DNA of 64,000 nt from Planctomycetota bacterium (GCA_030836185.1 JAURQH010000067.1:53082-117081), one strand, 5' to 3'. Counted from the stretch's first letter, positions 53,901 to 63,835 are shown. Made by a program: numbers and translations. The notes: a model not told the origin generated them from the letters alone.

Positions 53901-54311
53901 TTATGATCCGATGTCGAGGGTGAAGACATTTTCGTCTTCGACACTCACTGTAAATTTCACGTCGCTCTCGACGTTATATTCGGGAGGAATCAGTTCCTCG
54001 GCGATTTTATTCGATTCACCTGGCATCTCAATTGGCTCTGCGCCTGACTCATAAGCACTGATGCGTACGATATAGTCACCCGGGGGAAGTCCCTTATTAG
54101 CCGGTATGGTGAACTTTCCTGCCTCGATCATGGCACCTGAGGCTGTTCCTTCGCCTACGGGAGAAAACTCGATAGTCCCTTCTGCAATGGGTGTTCCTTT
54201 TAAGCTCACTTCGCCTGAGACTTGCTGTCGTTGCAGCGGATCCGGTGCTCCACATCCCGCCAGACAGAATGAAACCATGATAATCAAACACACGATGATC
54301 GTTTTCTGCAT
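53901..54311 (-). CDS. lipoprotein with transthyretin/carboxypeptidase-regulatory fold
   Basis: 136 residues. Lipobox FCLAGC with Cys20. Then [60 protein letters not shown], the CarboxypepD_reg-like strand pattern (VSGxV...G....F.P). It is 38 bp upstream of the DUF1559 gene on the same strand and the two commonly occur together in planctomycetes. Likely a periplasmic partner. Confidence 0.88.
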   Translation of the reverse strand: MQKTIIVCLIIMVSFCLAGCGAPDPLQRQQVSGEVSLKGTPIAEGTIEFSPVGEGTASGAMIEAGKFTIPANKGLPPGDYIVRISAYESGAEPIEMPGESNKIAEELIPPEYNVESDVKFTVSVEDENVFTLDIGS

Positions 54312-54545
54312 ATCTCAATTCGTCCGTTTTCAATGAGTCGATGATGAGTAAAATGTTCTCATACTGAAAATTCTAAACCATTGGTCGCCATTTTTTCACA
54401 TAAATCACTACCAATATGCAATTCTCTCAGATTTTCCTAACACAGAGCGAGAGTCAGCAAACGTATGATGATCGCTTGTGGGCAATGACGGACCAATCTA
54501 TTCTTGAGTGATTGAAATGTTCTCCAATCAGGGAAAGTCAGCTTT

Positions 54546-56153
54546 GTGGCTCAGGATGAAAAAACATCTATCAATCATGAGCCGCGTGATGTGCCACAGC
54601 ATCGCTTTGCCGGATTACGACTCGTCTCGCTGCTGACATTGTGCAGCCGAGTGCTGGGCCTCGTCCGTGATATGTTAATGGCGTCTCGGTTCGGCAACGG
54701 CCCGCTTCTCGATGCCTTCACCGTCGCATTCCGCATCCCCAATCTAGCCCGTCGATTGTTCGGCGAAGGCGCACTCTCCACCGCTTTCCTGCCCACGCTC
54801 GTCGGCAGGCTGGAAAATGAAGATCGTCAATCGGCCTGGCGACTCTCGACAACCGTCCTCGTCACACTTGCCGGCACATTATCAATCATTGTGTTGATGG
54901 GAGAAACGGGACTCCTTTTCGGACACTCACAACTTCCATCCGACCACCCCGCCAGCTTTCTGCTGGAACTGACGGCTATCATGCTGCCTTACTTGCTGCT
55001 GATCTGTCTGGCGGCACAAGTCTCGGCTATCTTTCATGCACTCGGTCGCTTTGGTTGGCCCGCCCTCTCACCAATTGTTTTGAATCTGGTGTGGATTCTC
55101 GCTCTGTTCGGAACCGGTGGTGCCGACTGGCCTCTGAAAACACAAATGACAATCGTCTGTTGGGCGATTCTGGCGGCTGGTGTTATTCAGTTTCTGTTAC
55201 CGCTGTTATTGTTGCGGAGGAGCGGTTTTCAATTCCTGGCCGCGACCACAGAAGATCGCGACACCGTTCGAGAGATCGCACGAACGATGGTCCCCATCCT
55301 GCTCGGACTTTCTGTCACTCAACTCAATGTTCTCGCCGATAGTCTCATTGCTTGGGGCATGTCGGCTCAGGATGGATTTGCCGCATCCGACTGGCGTCCC
55401 TTGAACGCTGGAACGGCATCGGCACTTTATCTCGGCCAACGTCTTTATCAGTTTCCCATCGGTGTGTTCGGCGTCGCCTTGGGAACGGTTCTATTCCCCC
55501 GATTTGCCCGTCATGCGGAACAGAGACAATTCGGTCTCCTCGCCAACGATTTCCTCGATGGTATGAAACTGGTTCTTGCCATCGGTATTCCCGCAGGAGT
55601 CGGCTTGATCGTCATCGCTCACCCACTCGCTGAAGTTCTGTTTCAACGTGGGGAATTCAATGCCGACGACACCCTGCAAACCAGCCATATGATTATGGCG
55701 TATGGTGTCGGTGTCTGGGCATTTTGCAGTCTGTTGATTGTCAACCGGGCCTTCTTCGCCTTGCGAGACTTTTCGACGCCACTGCGTATCGGCATGGCCA
55801 CCTTAATCGTCAATCTTGTTCTCAACTTCACTCTGATCTGGCCACTCGGTGGAGCCGGCCTGGCCCTGGCCACCTCGATGGCCTCAATGTTTCAGGTGCT
55901 GGTCTCGATCCGTTTGATGAAATCACGACTCGACGAACTTCGCTGGAGTGTCTTGATCCCCGCACTCTGGAAATCAGTTCTGGCCACGACATTGATGGCC
56001 ATCGCCTGCTGGTCTGTCTTGGAGTTTCTCCAGCTTGCAAATTACTGGAGACTCCCCGCGAGCCTGATCTCGGCCGTGGTTGTCTATCTGGGAGTAGCAA
56101 AAGTCATTGGCCTCCAAGAACCGTTTGAATTATTGAGAGGTCGTAAAAAGTAG
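54546..56153 (+). CDS. murJ: lipid II flippase MurJ
   Basis: 535 residues, 13-14 membrane helices. FAGLRLVSLLTLCSRVLGLVRDMLMASRFGNGPLLDAFTVAFRIPNLARRLFGEGALSTAFLPTL is the MurJ signature, including RDM, FRIPN and GEGALSTAF. It flips lipid-linked peptidoglycan precursor. GTG start at 54546. Alone on its strand in this stretch. Confidence 0.97.
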   Translation: MAQDEKTSINHEPRDVPQHRFAGLRLVSLLTLCSRVLGLVRDMLMASRFGNGPLLDAFTVAFRIPNLARRLFGEGALSTAFLPTLVGRLENEDRQSAWRLSTTVLVTLAGTLSIIVLMGETGLLFGHSQLPSDHPASFLLELTAIMLPYLLLICLAAQVSAIFHALGRFGWPALSPIVLNLVWILALFGTGGADWPLKTQMTIVCWAILAAGVIQFLLPLLLLRRSGFQFLAATTEDRDTVREIARTMVPILLGLSVTQLNVLADSLIAWGMSAQDGFAASDWRPLNAGTASALYLGQRLYQFPIGVFGVALGTVLFPRFARHAEQRQFGLLANDFLDGMKLVLAIGIPAGVGLIVIAHPLAEVLFQRGEFNADDTLQTSHMIMAYGVGVWAFCSLLIVNRAFFALRDFSTPLRIGMATLIVNLVLNFTLIWPLGGAGLALATSMASMFQVLVSIRLMKSRLDELRWSVLIPALWKSVLATTLMAIACWSVLEFLQLANYWRLPASLISAVVVYLGVAKVIGLQEPFELLRGRKK

Positions 56154-56213
56154 CTCTGAGCCAAAATCAGCAGTATCACCCATATTTTTTGAGCCGCCGT
56201 CTTGGTGACATTT

Positions 56214-56236
56214 GTAGGCTGGGTCGTGACCCAGCA
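56214..56236 (+). repeat. REP palindrome, family 2 (direct)
   Basis: GTAG then GCTGGGTC-GT-GACCCAGC (8-bp stem). Pairs as an inverted copy with the element at 56267. Confidence 0.8.
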
Positions 56237-56266
56237 ATCCAGAGCGATGTGCGGATTTCACTCAAA

Positions 56267-56289
56267 TGCTGGGACCAGTCCCAGCCTAC
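56267..56289 (-). repeat. REP palindrome, family 2 (inverted)
   Basis: GCTGGGAC-CA-GTCCCAGC then CTAC, reverse orientation to 56214 with 30 bp between. This is a BIME-like pair. Confidence 0.8.
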
Positions 56290-56350
56290 GACTTATGTGT
56301 GTTTTACCGTCTTCGTCAGATCGAAAGACTTTTGCATATCCGGTCCGTAT

Positions 56351-56377
56351 GCCACTGCTGGCTCGCCCAGCCGTGTG
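56351..56377. repeat. palindrome, family 3 (GCCACTGCTGGC)
   Basis: CTGCTGGC-TC-GCCCAGC-type arms (CTGGGC complement). A second copy lies at 62546-62573. Confidence 0.55.
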
Positions 56378-56405
56378 AATAAAATTAAAGCTTGATCATC
56401 ATTCA

Positions 56406-56427
56406 TGGCCGGTGAAACCGGCCCTAC
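56406..56427 (-). repeat. REP palindrome, family 1, inverted
   Basis: TGGCCGGT-GAA-ACCGGCC then CTAC, the reverse orientation of the RAYT-associated family. Confidence 0.85.
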
Positions 56428-56494
56428 TTTCACTTCAAGACACCTATTATTTGCTCTTGGCGTTTCTTTGCCCCTCGGCGACTTTGCGTCCTAT

Positions 56495-56603
56495 CCCCTA
56501 AATCCTGCCCCCTACTCCCTAACTCCTCTTCTCCTTCCATCCCATTTCGCTTTGCGTCATAATTGATACTCCGCAATCCAAAATCCAAAATTGAAAATCT
56601 AAA
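56495..56603. repeat. simple-sequence tracts in the aminotransferase leader
   Basis: A CCTACTCCCTAACTCC-like tract (from 56495) is followed, right up to the start codon, by AATCCAAAATCCAAAATTG and AAAATCTAAA (56575-56603). The gene start ATG at 56604 has no Shine-Dalgarno here; the A-rich tail may be the only upstream signal. Confidence 0.55.
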
Positions 56604-57710
56604 ATGTCGCACCGCTGGATCTCCGACCGACTGCACAACATCGACGCTTCCGGCATCCGCAAAGTGTTCGATCTCGCCGCCAACATGACCGATCCGATCA
56701 ATCTGTCGATTGGTCAACCACACTTTGATACTCCTGATGAGATCAAAGACGCGATGAAGCAGGCGGTCGATGATGGCAAGAACGCCTACTCGCAGACTCA
56801 AGGCATCGCCCCGTTGCGAGAGAAAGTTCAGGCATCGGTCGATGCTGAGTATGGACATCCCGACCGTCAGTCTTTTATTTCCTCGGGAACCAGCGGCTCC
56901 CTCATGCTGTCACTCAACGTGCTGGTCAATCCCGGCGATGAAGTCATCATCTTCGATCCATTTTTCGTGATGTATAAACATCTGGTCGCGATGGCGGGCG
57001 GCACGCCGATCTTCATCGACACCTATCCCGACTTTCGCATTGATGTCCAGAAAGTAGCCGATGCGATCACCGACAAAACCAAACTCATTCTGTTTAACAG
57101 TCCCGCGAATCCTTCAGGTGCTGTCCCTGCTGCGGAAGAAGTCGAAGCACTCGCGAAACTGGCTGCCGAAAAAGACATCGCCCTGATCAGCGACGAGATC
57201 TATCGTTCGTTCTGTTACGACCACGAATTTGTTTCGCCGGCCAAATGGAACGATCAGACCATCGTGATTGACGGCTTCAGCAAATCTCATTCGATGACCG
57301 GTTGGCGCCTCGGTTGGGTTCACGGACCGCAACACGTTATCCAACAGATGATCAAGTTGCAGCAATACACCTTCGTCTGTGCTCCGCACCCCGTGCAATG
57401 GGCGGGTCTGGCGGCTTGGGATTACGACATCACATCGCGCGTCGCCGAATACAAACAAAAACGGGACTTCATGCAGCAAGAATTAGCGGACGACTTCGAA
57501 ATTCACGGAGCGAACGGCGCGTTCTACATGCTGATCAAAGCTCCGTGGGGAACGGGAACCGAATTCGTCACCGAAGCCATCGAACACAACCTGCTGATGA
57601 TCCCCAGTAACATCTTCAGCAACAAAGACACGCATTTTCGAATTTCGTATGCCGCCACTAATGAAACGCTCCAGCAAGGGGTTGAGGTATTGAAGCGGAT
57701 TAGGGGTTAG
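56604..57710 (+). CDS. pyridoxal-phosphate aminotransferase (aspartate-type)
   Basis: 368-residue fold-type I aminotransferase. INLSIGQPHFDTPDEIKDAM, AYSQTQGIAPLREKV, FNSPANPSGAVPAAEEV, and the PLP lysine in VIDGFSKSHSMTGWRLGW. Likely aspartate/aromatic class; exact substrate not readable. The 5' leader is simple-sequence repeat (previous entry). Just after the stop comes another simple tract at 57711-57770. Confidence 0.9.
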   Translation: MSHRWISDRLHNIDASGIRKVFDLAANMTDPINLSIGQPHFDTPDEIKDAMKQAVDDGKNAYSQTQGIAPLREKVQASVDAEYGHPDRQSFISSGTSGSLMLSLNVLVNPGDEVIIFDPFFVMYKHLVAMAGGTPIFIDTYPDFRIDVQKVADAITDKTKLILFNSPANPSGAVPAAEEVEALAKLAAEKDIALISDEIYRSFCYDHEFVSPAKWNDQTIVIDGFSKSHSMTGWRLGWVHGPQHVIQQMIKLQQYTFVCAPHPVQWAGLAAWDYDITSRVAEYKQKRDFMQQELADDFEIHGANGAFYMLIKAPWGTGTEFVTEAIEHNLLMIPSNIFSNKDTHFRISYAATNETLQQGVEVLKRIRG

Positions 57711-57792
57711 AAACTAGAAATTGGCAACTAGGAAAGAGGGGTCGAGAGCCAGGAATCAGGATTCAGAAAGGTTGACGCGGAGGGGCAATGCC

Positions 57793-57815
57793 GTAGGGCC
57801 GGTTCCACCGGCCAG
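57793..57815 (+). repeat. REP palindrome, family 1
   Basis: GTAGG then GCCGGT-TCC-ACCGGC with CAG; same core as the RAYT-flanking copy at 25629. Confidence 0.85.
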
Positions 57816-57846
57816 AAACAGAAAACTCAAACCAGAGATTTTCATT

Positions 57847-57876
57847 GAGCCGCGTGCGCAAGCACGCCGGGGCTTC
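57847..57876. repeat. palindrome with GCAA loop (AGCCGCGTGC-GCAA-GCACG)
   Basis: CGTGC (57853-57857), GCAA loop, GCACG (57862-57866) plus outer AGCC/GGGGCT arms. A further palindrome type beside the family 1 REP. Confidence 0.6.
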
Positions 57877-57925
57877 ACACATCATGACGCAAAGTCGAAG
57901 AGCGACTCATCACACTCAAGCACCA

Positions 57926-58306
57926 TCATTCATTCTCGGGGTATTGCACCAACGTCAGTACATTGCGGTCCGGATCGGAAAAGTGCCCTAGCACTCCACC
58001 CCAAGGTTGAGAGGCTGGCGGTTCATCGAAATGAACCCCCTTCTCGACCATTTCCTTATGGGCTCCGTAGATATCGTTCACCGCGAAGGAAACACCGGTA
58101 AAGACGCCGACCAATGTCTCCCCGTCGTCGCTCGCTTCCTCGTCATCGAGTTCGAGAATAATGGTGATTCCACCCGCATCGAGAACCGCGTAGCCCGTTT
58201 CGATGTCAGAATCGAGGAGCGGCAACCCGAGTGTTTCTGAGTAAAACGGGATGGCGCGTTCGAGGTCAGCCACAAAAATGCGAATCGAATCAACAGACAG
58301 TTCCAC
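57926..58306 (-). CDS. VOC-family protein (glyoxalase-like, 126 aa)
   Basis: ELSVDSIRIFVADLERAIPFYSETLGLPLLDSD, AVLDAGGITIILELDDEE, VSFAVNDIYGAHKEMVEKGVHFDEPPASQPWGGVLGHFSDPDRNVLTLVQ. The GHFSDPDRN end is the glyoxalase metal-site pattern. The ATG 58306 has an antisense GGAGAAACTTCCGTGG context with a weak Shine-Dalgarno. Unrelated to neighbours. Confidence 0.88.
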   Translation of the reverse strand: MELSVDSIRIFVADLERAIPFYSETLGLPLLDSDIETGYAVLDAGGITIILELDDEEASDDGETLVGVFTGVSFAVNDIYGAHKEMVEKGVHFDEPPASQPWGGVLGHFSDPDRNVLTLVQYPENE

Positions 58307-58447
58307 GGAAGTTTCTCCTGAGATAAGGTGAGCGAATCACGGCTATCGTCACCTGCAAACGCCTTTCAGACAAGGAACAGCGGTGGTTTTTATGGTTTCG
58401 GTCGCCTTTTCCGCTGAGAATCACTGAACGATGCCAGTCAGACTTGC

Positions 58448-58477
58448 TCAGCCACTTTCATTTGCGAGAATGGCTGA
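58448..58477. promoter_or_regulatory. inverted repeat upstream of trpS
   Basis: TCAGCCA (58448-58454) and TGGCTGA (58471-58477) are perfect arms around a 16-nt spacer, 52 bp before the trpS ATG. A protein-binding site or leader hairpin is possible; no terminator-antiterminator pair is visible. Confidence 0.3.
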
Positions 58478-58528
58478 CAGTCATAACTCAGAGATAATCT
58501 TTCTTAATTCCTAAAGTTCGAGACGACA

Positions 58529-59506
<978 letters not shown>

Positions 59507-59507
59507 T

Positions 59508-60146
59508 ATGAACGACGCCGACAGCCAATCTAAAGCTCAAAACGATCCATCTCCCGGTGAATCGTGGAGTGTTCCCAAGTGGTTGGTGTCAACATTGGCG
59601 GGAACTGTCGTATTGGCTGTTTTGAGTGGTTCGGCAACGCCTCGTGTTCGCCTTTTGTTTCTCGCGCCATTAGCGGTGGGAGGATTTACGGCGGCGGGAT
59701 CCATATGGCTATTGATCAAGTTCAATCTTAATCACGAAATGCAAAACTGGATGGTCGGCTGGATCACACTACTCGCCATCGGTGTGACTTTGGGCTCAAC
59801 ATACCTGGCTTGGAAAAGTTGGCAAAGCGATCTCAAAACAGAACGCATTGCATTCATGAAGCAAATCACAAAGATGGCTGAGAACGCGGAAGACCCAAAA
59901 ACAGTCCAACAAGAGCGTCGTAAAATGATGCTGGCCTTTCAAGCAAGAACATCATTCACCAGCTACCTGTCATATCGGTTGGAAGGATTTTCGAAACAGT
60001 TGGGGCGTAATAATGTCTGGGCACCTCCCGTCCCCGAACTGATTTTCCTTGGCGAACAATTTCTGTCGGGAGTCGCGGCATTGTTTCTGAGTCTTACCGC
60101 GTATCACGGGAAAGGCGATCTATTCAACGAGGAGCCATCGGCATGA
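59508..60146 (+). CDS. membrane protein of unknown function (212 aa)
   Basis: Two adjacent pairs of hydrophobic segments (KWLVSTLAGTVVLAVLSG; LLFLAPLAVGGFTAAGSIWLL; WITLLAIGVTLGSTYLAW) at the N-terminal half, then a soluble region rich in Lys, Gln and Glu with coiled-coil character (MKQITKMAENAEDPKTVQQERRKMM). Not a family I recognise. Its ATG follows trpS by 1 bp and its stop overlaps the acpS start by 4 bp (ATGA), so it is cotranscribed with both. Confidence 0.72.
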   Translation: MNDADSQSKAQNDPSPGESWSVPKWLVSTLAGTVVLAVLSGSATPRVRLLFLAPLAVGGFTAAGSIWLLIKFNLNHEMQNWMVGWITLLAIGVTLGSTYLAWKSWQSDLKTERIAFMKQITKMAENAEDPKTVQQERRKMMLAFQARTSFTSYLSYRLEGFSKQLGRNNVWAPPVPELIFLGEQFLSGVAALFLSLTAYHGKGDLFNEEPSA

Positions 60147-60526
60147 TCCTGGGACTCGGAACCGATATTGTCGAAATTGTTCGCGTGGGTGAAATGATCG
60201 AACGGCACGGAGAACATTTCCTACAGCGCGTCTATACCGAAGAGGAAATCCGTTACTGCCAGGATCGTAAAAACTCTTCACAGCATTTCGCCGGTCGCTG
60301 GGCCGCTAAAGAAGCCGTGATGAAATGCCTCGGGACCGGCTTCATTCGAGGCATTCGCTGGACCGAAATCGAAGTCGTCTCTCAAAGAAGTGGTGCTCCC
60401 AAAATGGTACTCCACGGCGGGACGGGTGAATTCGCCAACAAGCGAGGTATCAGCGAAGTGATTGTGACGATCTCGCACTGCCGAAATTACGCGACAGCAA
60501 CAGCCATCGCGTTACCGGGCAGCTAA
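60143..60526 (+). CDS. acpS: holo-[acyl-carrier-protein] synthase
   Basis: 127 residues. MILGLGTDIVEIVRVGEM and FAGRWAAKEAVMKCLGTGF are AcpS motifs; it adds the phosphopantetheine arm to ACP. The ATGA overlaps the preceding membrane protein stop. Convergent with the LOG gene across 4 bp. Confidence 0.96.
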   Translation: MILGLGTDIVEIVRVGEMIERHGEHFLQRVYTEEEIRYCQDRKNSSQHFAGRWAAKEAVMKCLGTGFIRGIRWTEIEVVSQRSGAPKMVLHGGTGEFANKRGISEVIVTISHCRNYATATAIALPGS

Positions 60527-60530
60527 AGCA

Positions 60531-61127
60531 TTATTGGTCATCACTCTTCCACTGTTTGACCTCTGGCAATTCGTGTTGTTCGAGCATATCAAGTAACTCT
60601 TTCGGATCGTCTGAGACGACAAACAGATCACGGTTGTCGTCCTTCACAAAGCCCTCAGCAATCGCGTGATCGATCTGTTGCAAGAGCGGATCGAAATAGC
60701 CGCGGACATTCAGAATGCCCACGTTCTTACGATGTAACCCCAATTGAGACCAGGTCAGTATCTCAAAGAGTTCTTCGAATGTCCCCATGCCTCCCGGCAT
60801 CGCCACGAACACATCGGACATCTCTTCCATCAACGCCTTGCGCTCGTGCATCGATTCCACAATGTGCGTTTCCGACATCGATTGATGCATCACTTCGCGA
60901 CCCGATAAAAACTTCGGAATCACGCCGATGACGGTTCCACCGGCAATCAATGTCCCACCTGCGTTGAGCACGGTATCGGCCACAACACCCATTAAACCAA
61001 TCGAACCGGCGCCAAACACAAGTTCCATCTTGCGTTCGACAATCTGTCGGCCCAGTTCTTCCGCCGCCTCCCGATAAGCGGGATGATCGCCGGTCTTGGA
61101 ACCACAATAGATACAGATACGTTTCAT
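60531..61127 (-). CDS. LOG-family protein (TIGR00730, cytokinin riboside phosphorylase-like)
   Basis: 198 residues: ICIYCGSKTGDHPAYREAAEELGRQI, FGAGSIGLMGVVAD, IGVIPKFL, and the signature AMPGGMGTFEELFEILTWSQLG. LOG enzymes hydrolyse nucleoside-5'-monophosphates; bacterial roles vary. The 5' leader directly abuts a CTCCTGACTCCTGACTCC tract (61138-61162). Confidence 0.95.
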   Translation of the reverse strand: MKRICIYCGSKTGDHPAYREAAEELGRQIVERKMELVFGAGSIGLMGVVADTVLNAGGTLIAGGTVIGVIPKFLSGREVMHQSMSETHIVESMHERKALMEEMSDVFVAMPGGMGTFEELFEILTWSQLGLHRKNVGILNVRGYFDPLLQQIDHAIAEGFVKDDNRDLFVVSDDPKELLDMLEQHELPEVKQWKSDDQ

Positions 61128-61137
61128 GATGAAGAAC

Positions 61138-61162
61138 TAGGAGTCAGGAGTCAGGAGTCAGT
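61138..61162. repeat. GAGTCAGGAGTCAGGAGTCAG tract
   Basis: Three near-exact 7-bp copies of GGAGTCA (antisense: CTGACTC), starting 10 bp before the LOG start codon. Same type as the tract at 20985-21022 and 56495. Confidence 0.6.
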
Positions 61163-61273
61163 CTATTGAAATCATAACCAGAATAATTCTGGGCCCACAA
61201 AAACACCCGCTGGAGCAACTAAGCCGCAGCGGGTGGAACTTCAATGAAGTCAATCTCAAGGTGTCTTCAAATC

Positions 61274-61885
61274 TCACATCGAGAAGAAGCCGTTCGCTTC
61301 CAGATAATCGAGAACTTCCTGTGCCAAAGTCTCGACATCTTTGCTATCAGAATCGAGTACCAGTTCCGCTTTTTCAGGCTCTTCGTAAGGAGCATCAATC
61401 CCGGTGAATCCTTTGATCTCTCCGGCGCGAGCTTTCTTGTACAAACCTTTGGGATCGCGAGCTTCGCAAGTTTCCAAAGAGGCTTTGACGTAGATTTCGA
61501 CGAACTGTCCGTCATCCAGAATTTCGCGGACTTTGTCGCGGTCTTCTCGATAAGGTGAGATGAATGCAGTCGTGGTGATCGCTCCGGCACTGGCGAACAA
61601 CTTGGCAACTTCTCCGATGCGGCGAATGTTTTCCGTACGATCATCGGGAGAGAAACCCAGGTTCTTGTTGAGTCCCATGCGGATATTGTCGCCATCGAGG
61701 ACGAAACTGTGCTTGCCCGCTTTGTGAAGCAAGTGATCAACGACGTTGGCAACGGTGCTCTTTCCACTGCCCGAGAGACCAGTGAACCACAGCACGGCCC
61801 CTTTGTGTCCGTTGAGCTGACAGCGATCTTCCGTACTGACGGCGTGCTCGTGCCAAGTCACGTTGGTTGCTTTTTGTTCAGCCAT
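61274..61885 (-). CDS. cysC: adenylylsulfate kinase
   Basis: 203 residues from ATG 61885 (MAEQKATNVTWH); the longer frame to 62197 includes the opposite gene's upstream region. P-loop VLWFTGLSGSGKSTVANVV, DGDNIRMGLNKNLGFSPDDR, PYREDRDKVREIL and GFTGIDAPYEEPE are the APS kinase pattern. Makes PAPS, the donor for sulfotransferases such as that at 18584. Divergent from hisI. Confidence 0.94.
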   Translation of the reverse strand: MAEQKATNVTWHEHAVSTEDRCQLNGHKGAVLWFTGLSGSGKSTVANVVDHLLHKAGKHSFVLDGDNIRMGLNKNLGFSPDDRTENIRRIGEVAKLFASAGAITTTAFISPYREDRDKVREILDDGQFVEIYVKASLETCEARDPKGLYKKARAGEIKGFTGIDAPYEEPEKAELVLDSDSKDVETLAQEVLDYLEANGFFSM

Positions 61886-62035
61886 CTCATCATCCTTCGA
61901 TTGATTTGTAAGGGTTATGGGGATCGTGCGATTCAACGGATCGTAGTAGATCGACACGCCGTTGAAAAGCCAACCGGTCAAGGAAACCCGGTATCCCCGC
62001 GAACTGGTCAGATGGACGGAAGACTGGTATTCTGA

Positions 62036-62458
62036 GTGCCAAACGAAGAAATTCCTGCACAGATGGAAAGACTTGCCGTGAGTGGACCCAACTTTGAAAA
62101 AATCGAACTGATCCCCGCCATTGCTCAAGACGAAGAGACCGGCGACGTACTGATGATGGCGTACATGAATAAAGAGTCTTACGAAGAGACTCTGCAAACA
62201 GGTCGCGTCTGCTATTTTAGTCGTTCAAGGCAGAAGTTGTGGCGAAAAGGGGAAGAGAGCGGCAACGTCCAGGAACTGAAATCCATTTACTACGATTGCG
62301 ATGCCGATACCATTCTCGTCAAAGTGAATCAAATTGGCGGTGCCGCCTGCCATACCGGTTATCGAAGCTGTTTTTTCACAAAAATCGACCCCGCCACCGG
62401 CCAGACATCCGAAGTCGGTGAACGAGTCTTTGATCCCAAAGAAGTTTACAAAAAGTAA
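62036..62458 (+). CDS. hisI: phosphoribosyl-AMP cyclohydrolase
   Basis: 140 residues. [76 protein letters not shown] contains the metal-binding DCDAD and the Cys/His of the active site. Starts at GTG 62036; an ATG at 62063 (MERLAVSG) is a reasonable alternative. Third step of histidine synthesis. Its pathway neighbour hisG follows after 150 bp of repeats. Confidence 0.95.
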   Translation: MPNEEIPAQMERLAVSGPNFEKIELIPAIAQDEETGDVLMMAYMNKESYEETLQTGRVCYFSRSRQKLWRKGEESGNVQELKSIYYDCDADTILVKVNQIGGAACHTGYRSCFFTKIDPATGQTSEVGERVFDPKEVYKK

Positions 62459-62470
62459 CTCCAAACACGC

Positions 62471-62491
62471 AGGGCCGGTTCCACCGGTCAG
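62471..62491 (+). repeat. REP palindrome, family 1 (variant)
   Basis: GGGCCGGTTCCACCGGTCAG; the stem has one changed base (GGCC to GGTC) versus the consensus. Directly followed by the next copy. Confidence 0.8.
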
Positions 62492-62494
62492 CAC

Positions 62495-62517
62495 GTAGGG
62501 CCGGTTACACCGGTCAG
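62495..62517 (+). repeat. REP palindrome, family 1 (variant)
   Basis: GTAG then GGCCGGTTACACCGGTCAG, the same GGTC variant as the previous copy: they are likely siblings of one event. Confidence 0.8.
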
Positions 62518-62545
62518 CACAAACCTCGACACATCCCCTCAACGG

Positions 62546-62573
62546 GTGCCACTGCTGGCTTAACCAGCAATGC
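62546..62573. repeat. palindrome, family 3
   Basis: GTGCC ACTGCTGGC-TTAA-CCAGC-AATGC; compare 56351. The inner CTGG/CCAG stem is conserved. Confidence 0.55.
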
Positions 62574-62608
62574 AATCAACCTCCAATTCGAATCACAGGT
62601 CATCGACT

Positions 62609-63487
62609 ATGTCCGACAATGTCTTGAAACTTGGAATTCCTGCTGGCTCACTGCAAGAAGCAACCGCCGAACTGATGAAAAAAGCAGGCTACAACCTGAA
62701 GTTTTCCTCCCGCTCCTACTTCCCCGGCATCGATGACGACGAGATCGAATGTCTCCTCATTCGGGCTCAGGAGATGGCCCGCTATGTCGATGAAGGGATC
62801 CTCGACGCGGGCTTCACCGGTCACGACTGGATTCTGGAAACCGGAGCCGACGTTCACGAGATCAGCGAACTGATGTTCTCGAAGGTTTCCCGTCGTCCGG
62901 TCCGTTGGGTGCTTTGTGTTCCCAATGATTCTCCCGTACAAGACGTGAAAGACTTGGAAGGCAAACGGATCGCCACCGAAGCGGTCGGCTTGACGAAACG
63001 CTTCCTCGAAGAGAACGGCGTGACGGCGAAAGTCGAATTCTCTTGGGGAGCAACCGAAGTGAAACCCCCCGAACTGGCCGATGCCATTGTCGAAGTGACC
63101 GAAACCGGCAACTCGCTAAGAGCCAATAACCTGCGCATCGTTCACGAAATCCTGCAAAGTACAACCCGGTTCATCGCCAACAAAGGTGCGTGGGAAAACG
63201 ATTGGAAGCGTCAGAAACTCGAAAACATCGCGCTGATGCTCGACGCATGCCTCGCTGCCGAAGGCAAGGTCGGCATGATGATGAACATCCGCCGGGCCGA
63301 CCTGGAAGAGATTCTCGGCATTCTTCCCGCACTCCAGACACCGACCGTCTCTTCACTTTCTGATCCTGATTGGGTCGATGTAAACACGATTCTCGATGAA
63401 GCCGTGGTACGCACGATTGTCCCACAACTGAAAGCCGCCGGTGCCCGCGGCATCGTCGAATACGCGATCAACAAAATCATCGAGTAA
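62609..63487 (+). CDS. hisG: ATP phosphoribosyltransferase (long form)
   Basis: 292 residues from ATG 62609 ([23 protein letters not shown]); the upstream ATG 62570 is inside a repeat and not family-like. [25 protein letters not shown]-like [15 protein letters not shown], and the C-terminal ACT-like regulatory domain (about residues 215-292) mark the long HisG. First step of histidine synthesis; feedback-inhibited in known members. Follows hisI after 150 bp; hisG precedes neither in usual order. Confidence 0.97.
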   Translation: MSDNVLKLGIPAGSLQEATAELMKKAGYNLKFSSRSYFPGIDDDEIECLLIRAQEMARYVDEGILDAGFTGHDWILETGADVHEISELMFSKVSRRPVRWVLCVPNDSPVQDVKDLEGKRIATEAVGLTKRFLEENGVTAKVEFSWGATEVKPPELADAIVEVTETGNSLRANNLRIVHEILQSTTRFIANKGAWENDWKRQKLENIALMLDACLAAEGKVGMMMNIRRADLEEILGILPALQTPTVSSLSDPDWVDVNTILDEAVVRTIVPQLKAAGARGIVEYAINKIIE

Positions 63488-63638
63488 AGTTATCCCTCTC
63501 TCCTTTCATTTTATGAAGGTTTGTCATTTTTCTCGGTGCGCATTTTCCCAGCCACGCGAGATCGCGGAGTAATGACAAGTCGGGTGGCTGGGGACAAACG
63601 TAGTGAGCCCCGGATTTACCGGACAAACAAAAAGTTTT

Positions 63639-63660
63639 GTAGGTCATGCTCCCGCATGAC
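63639..63660. repeat. palindrome, family 4 (GTCATGC-TCCC-GCATGAC), copy 1
   Basis: Perfect 7-bp stem with a TCCC loop; head of the first composite unit. Confidence 0.8.
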
Positions 63661-63678
63661 TTCCTCCTCACGGTGGAG

Positions 63679-63701
63679 GTAGGGCCGGTTTTACCGGCCA
63701 G
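63679..63701 (+). repeat. REP palindrome, family 1, within composite unit 1
   Basis: GTAG then GGCCGGT-TTT-ACCGGCC and AG; intact stem. Confidence 0.85.
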
Positions 63702-63795
63702 AATCAGGCGAGAGCTTACTCTGGATGACTCACCCGGTGCCATGCCCTCGCTCGCGTGGACATATGAGAGAGAAGCCCCAGACAAAGAGATCTTA

Positions 63796-63817
63796 GTAGG
63801 TCATGCTCCCGCATGAC
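63796..63817. repeat. palindrome, family 4, copy 2
   Basis: Identical to the element at 63639; head of unit 2. Confidence 0.8.
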
Positions 63818-63835
63818 TTCCTCCTCACAGTGGAG

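Larger units (their letters stand above)
56154..56603. other. 450-bp repeat-rich intergenic region
   Basis: Between murJ and the aminotransferase. Contains two family 2 palindromes (56214, 56267, inverted to each other), a family 3 palindrome (56351), one family 1 REP (56406), and a simple-sequence tract (56495-56603). No ORF that I would call. Confidence 0.6.
57711..57925. other. intergenic region with two palindromes and simple tract
   Basis: Immediately after the aminotransferase stop: a simple tract (AGAAACTAGAAATTGGCAAC through AGGATTCAGAAAGG), the family 1 REP at 57793, and the GCAA-capped palindrome at 57847. No gene recognised. Confidence 0.55.
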
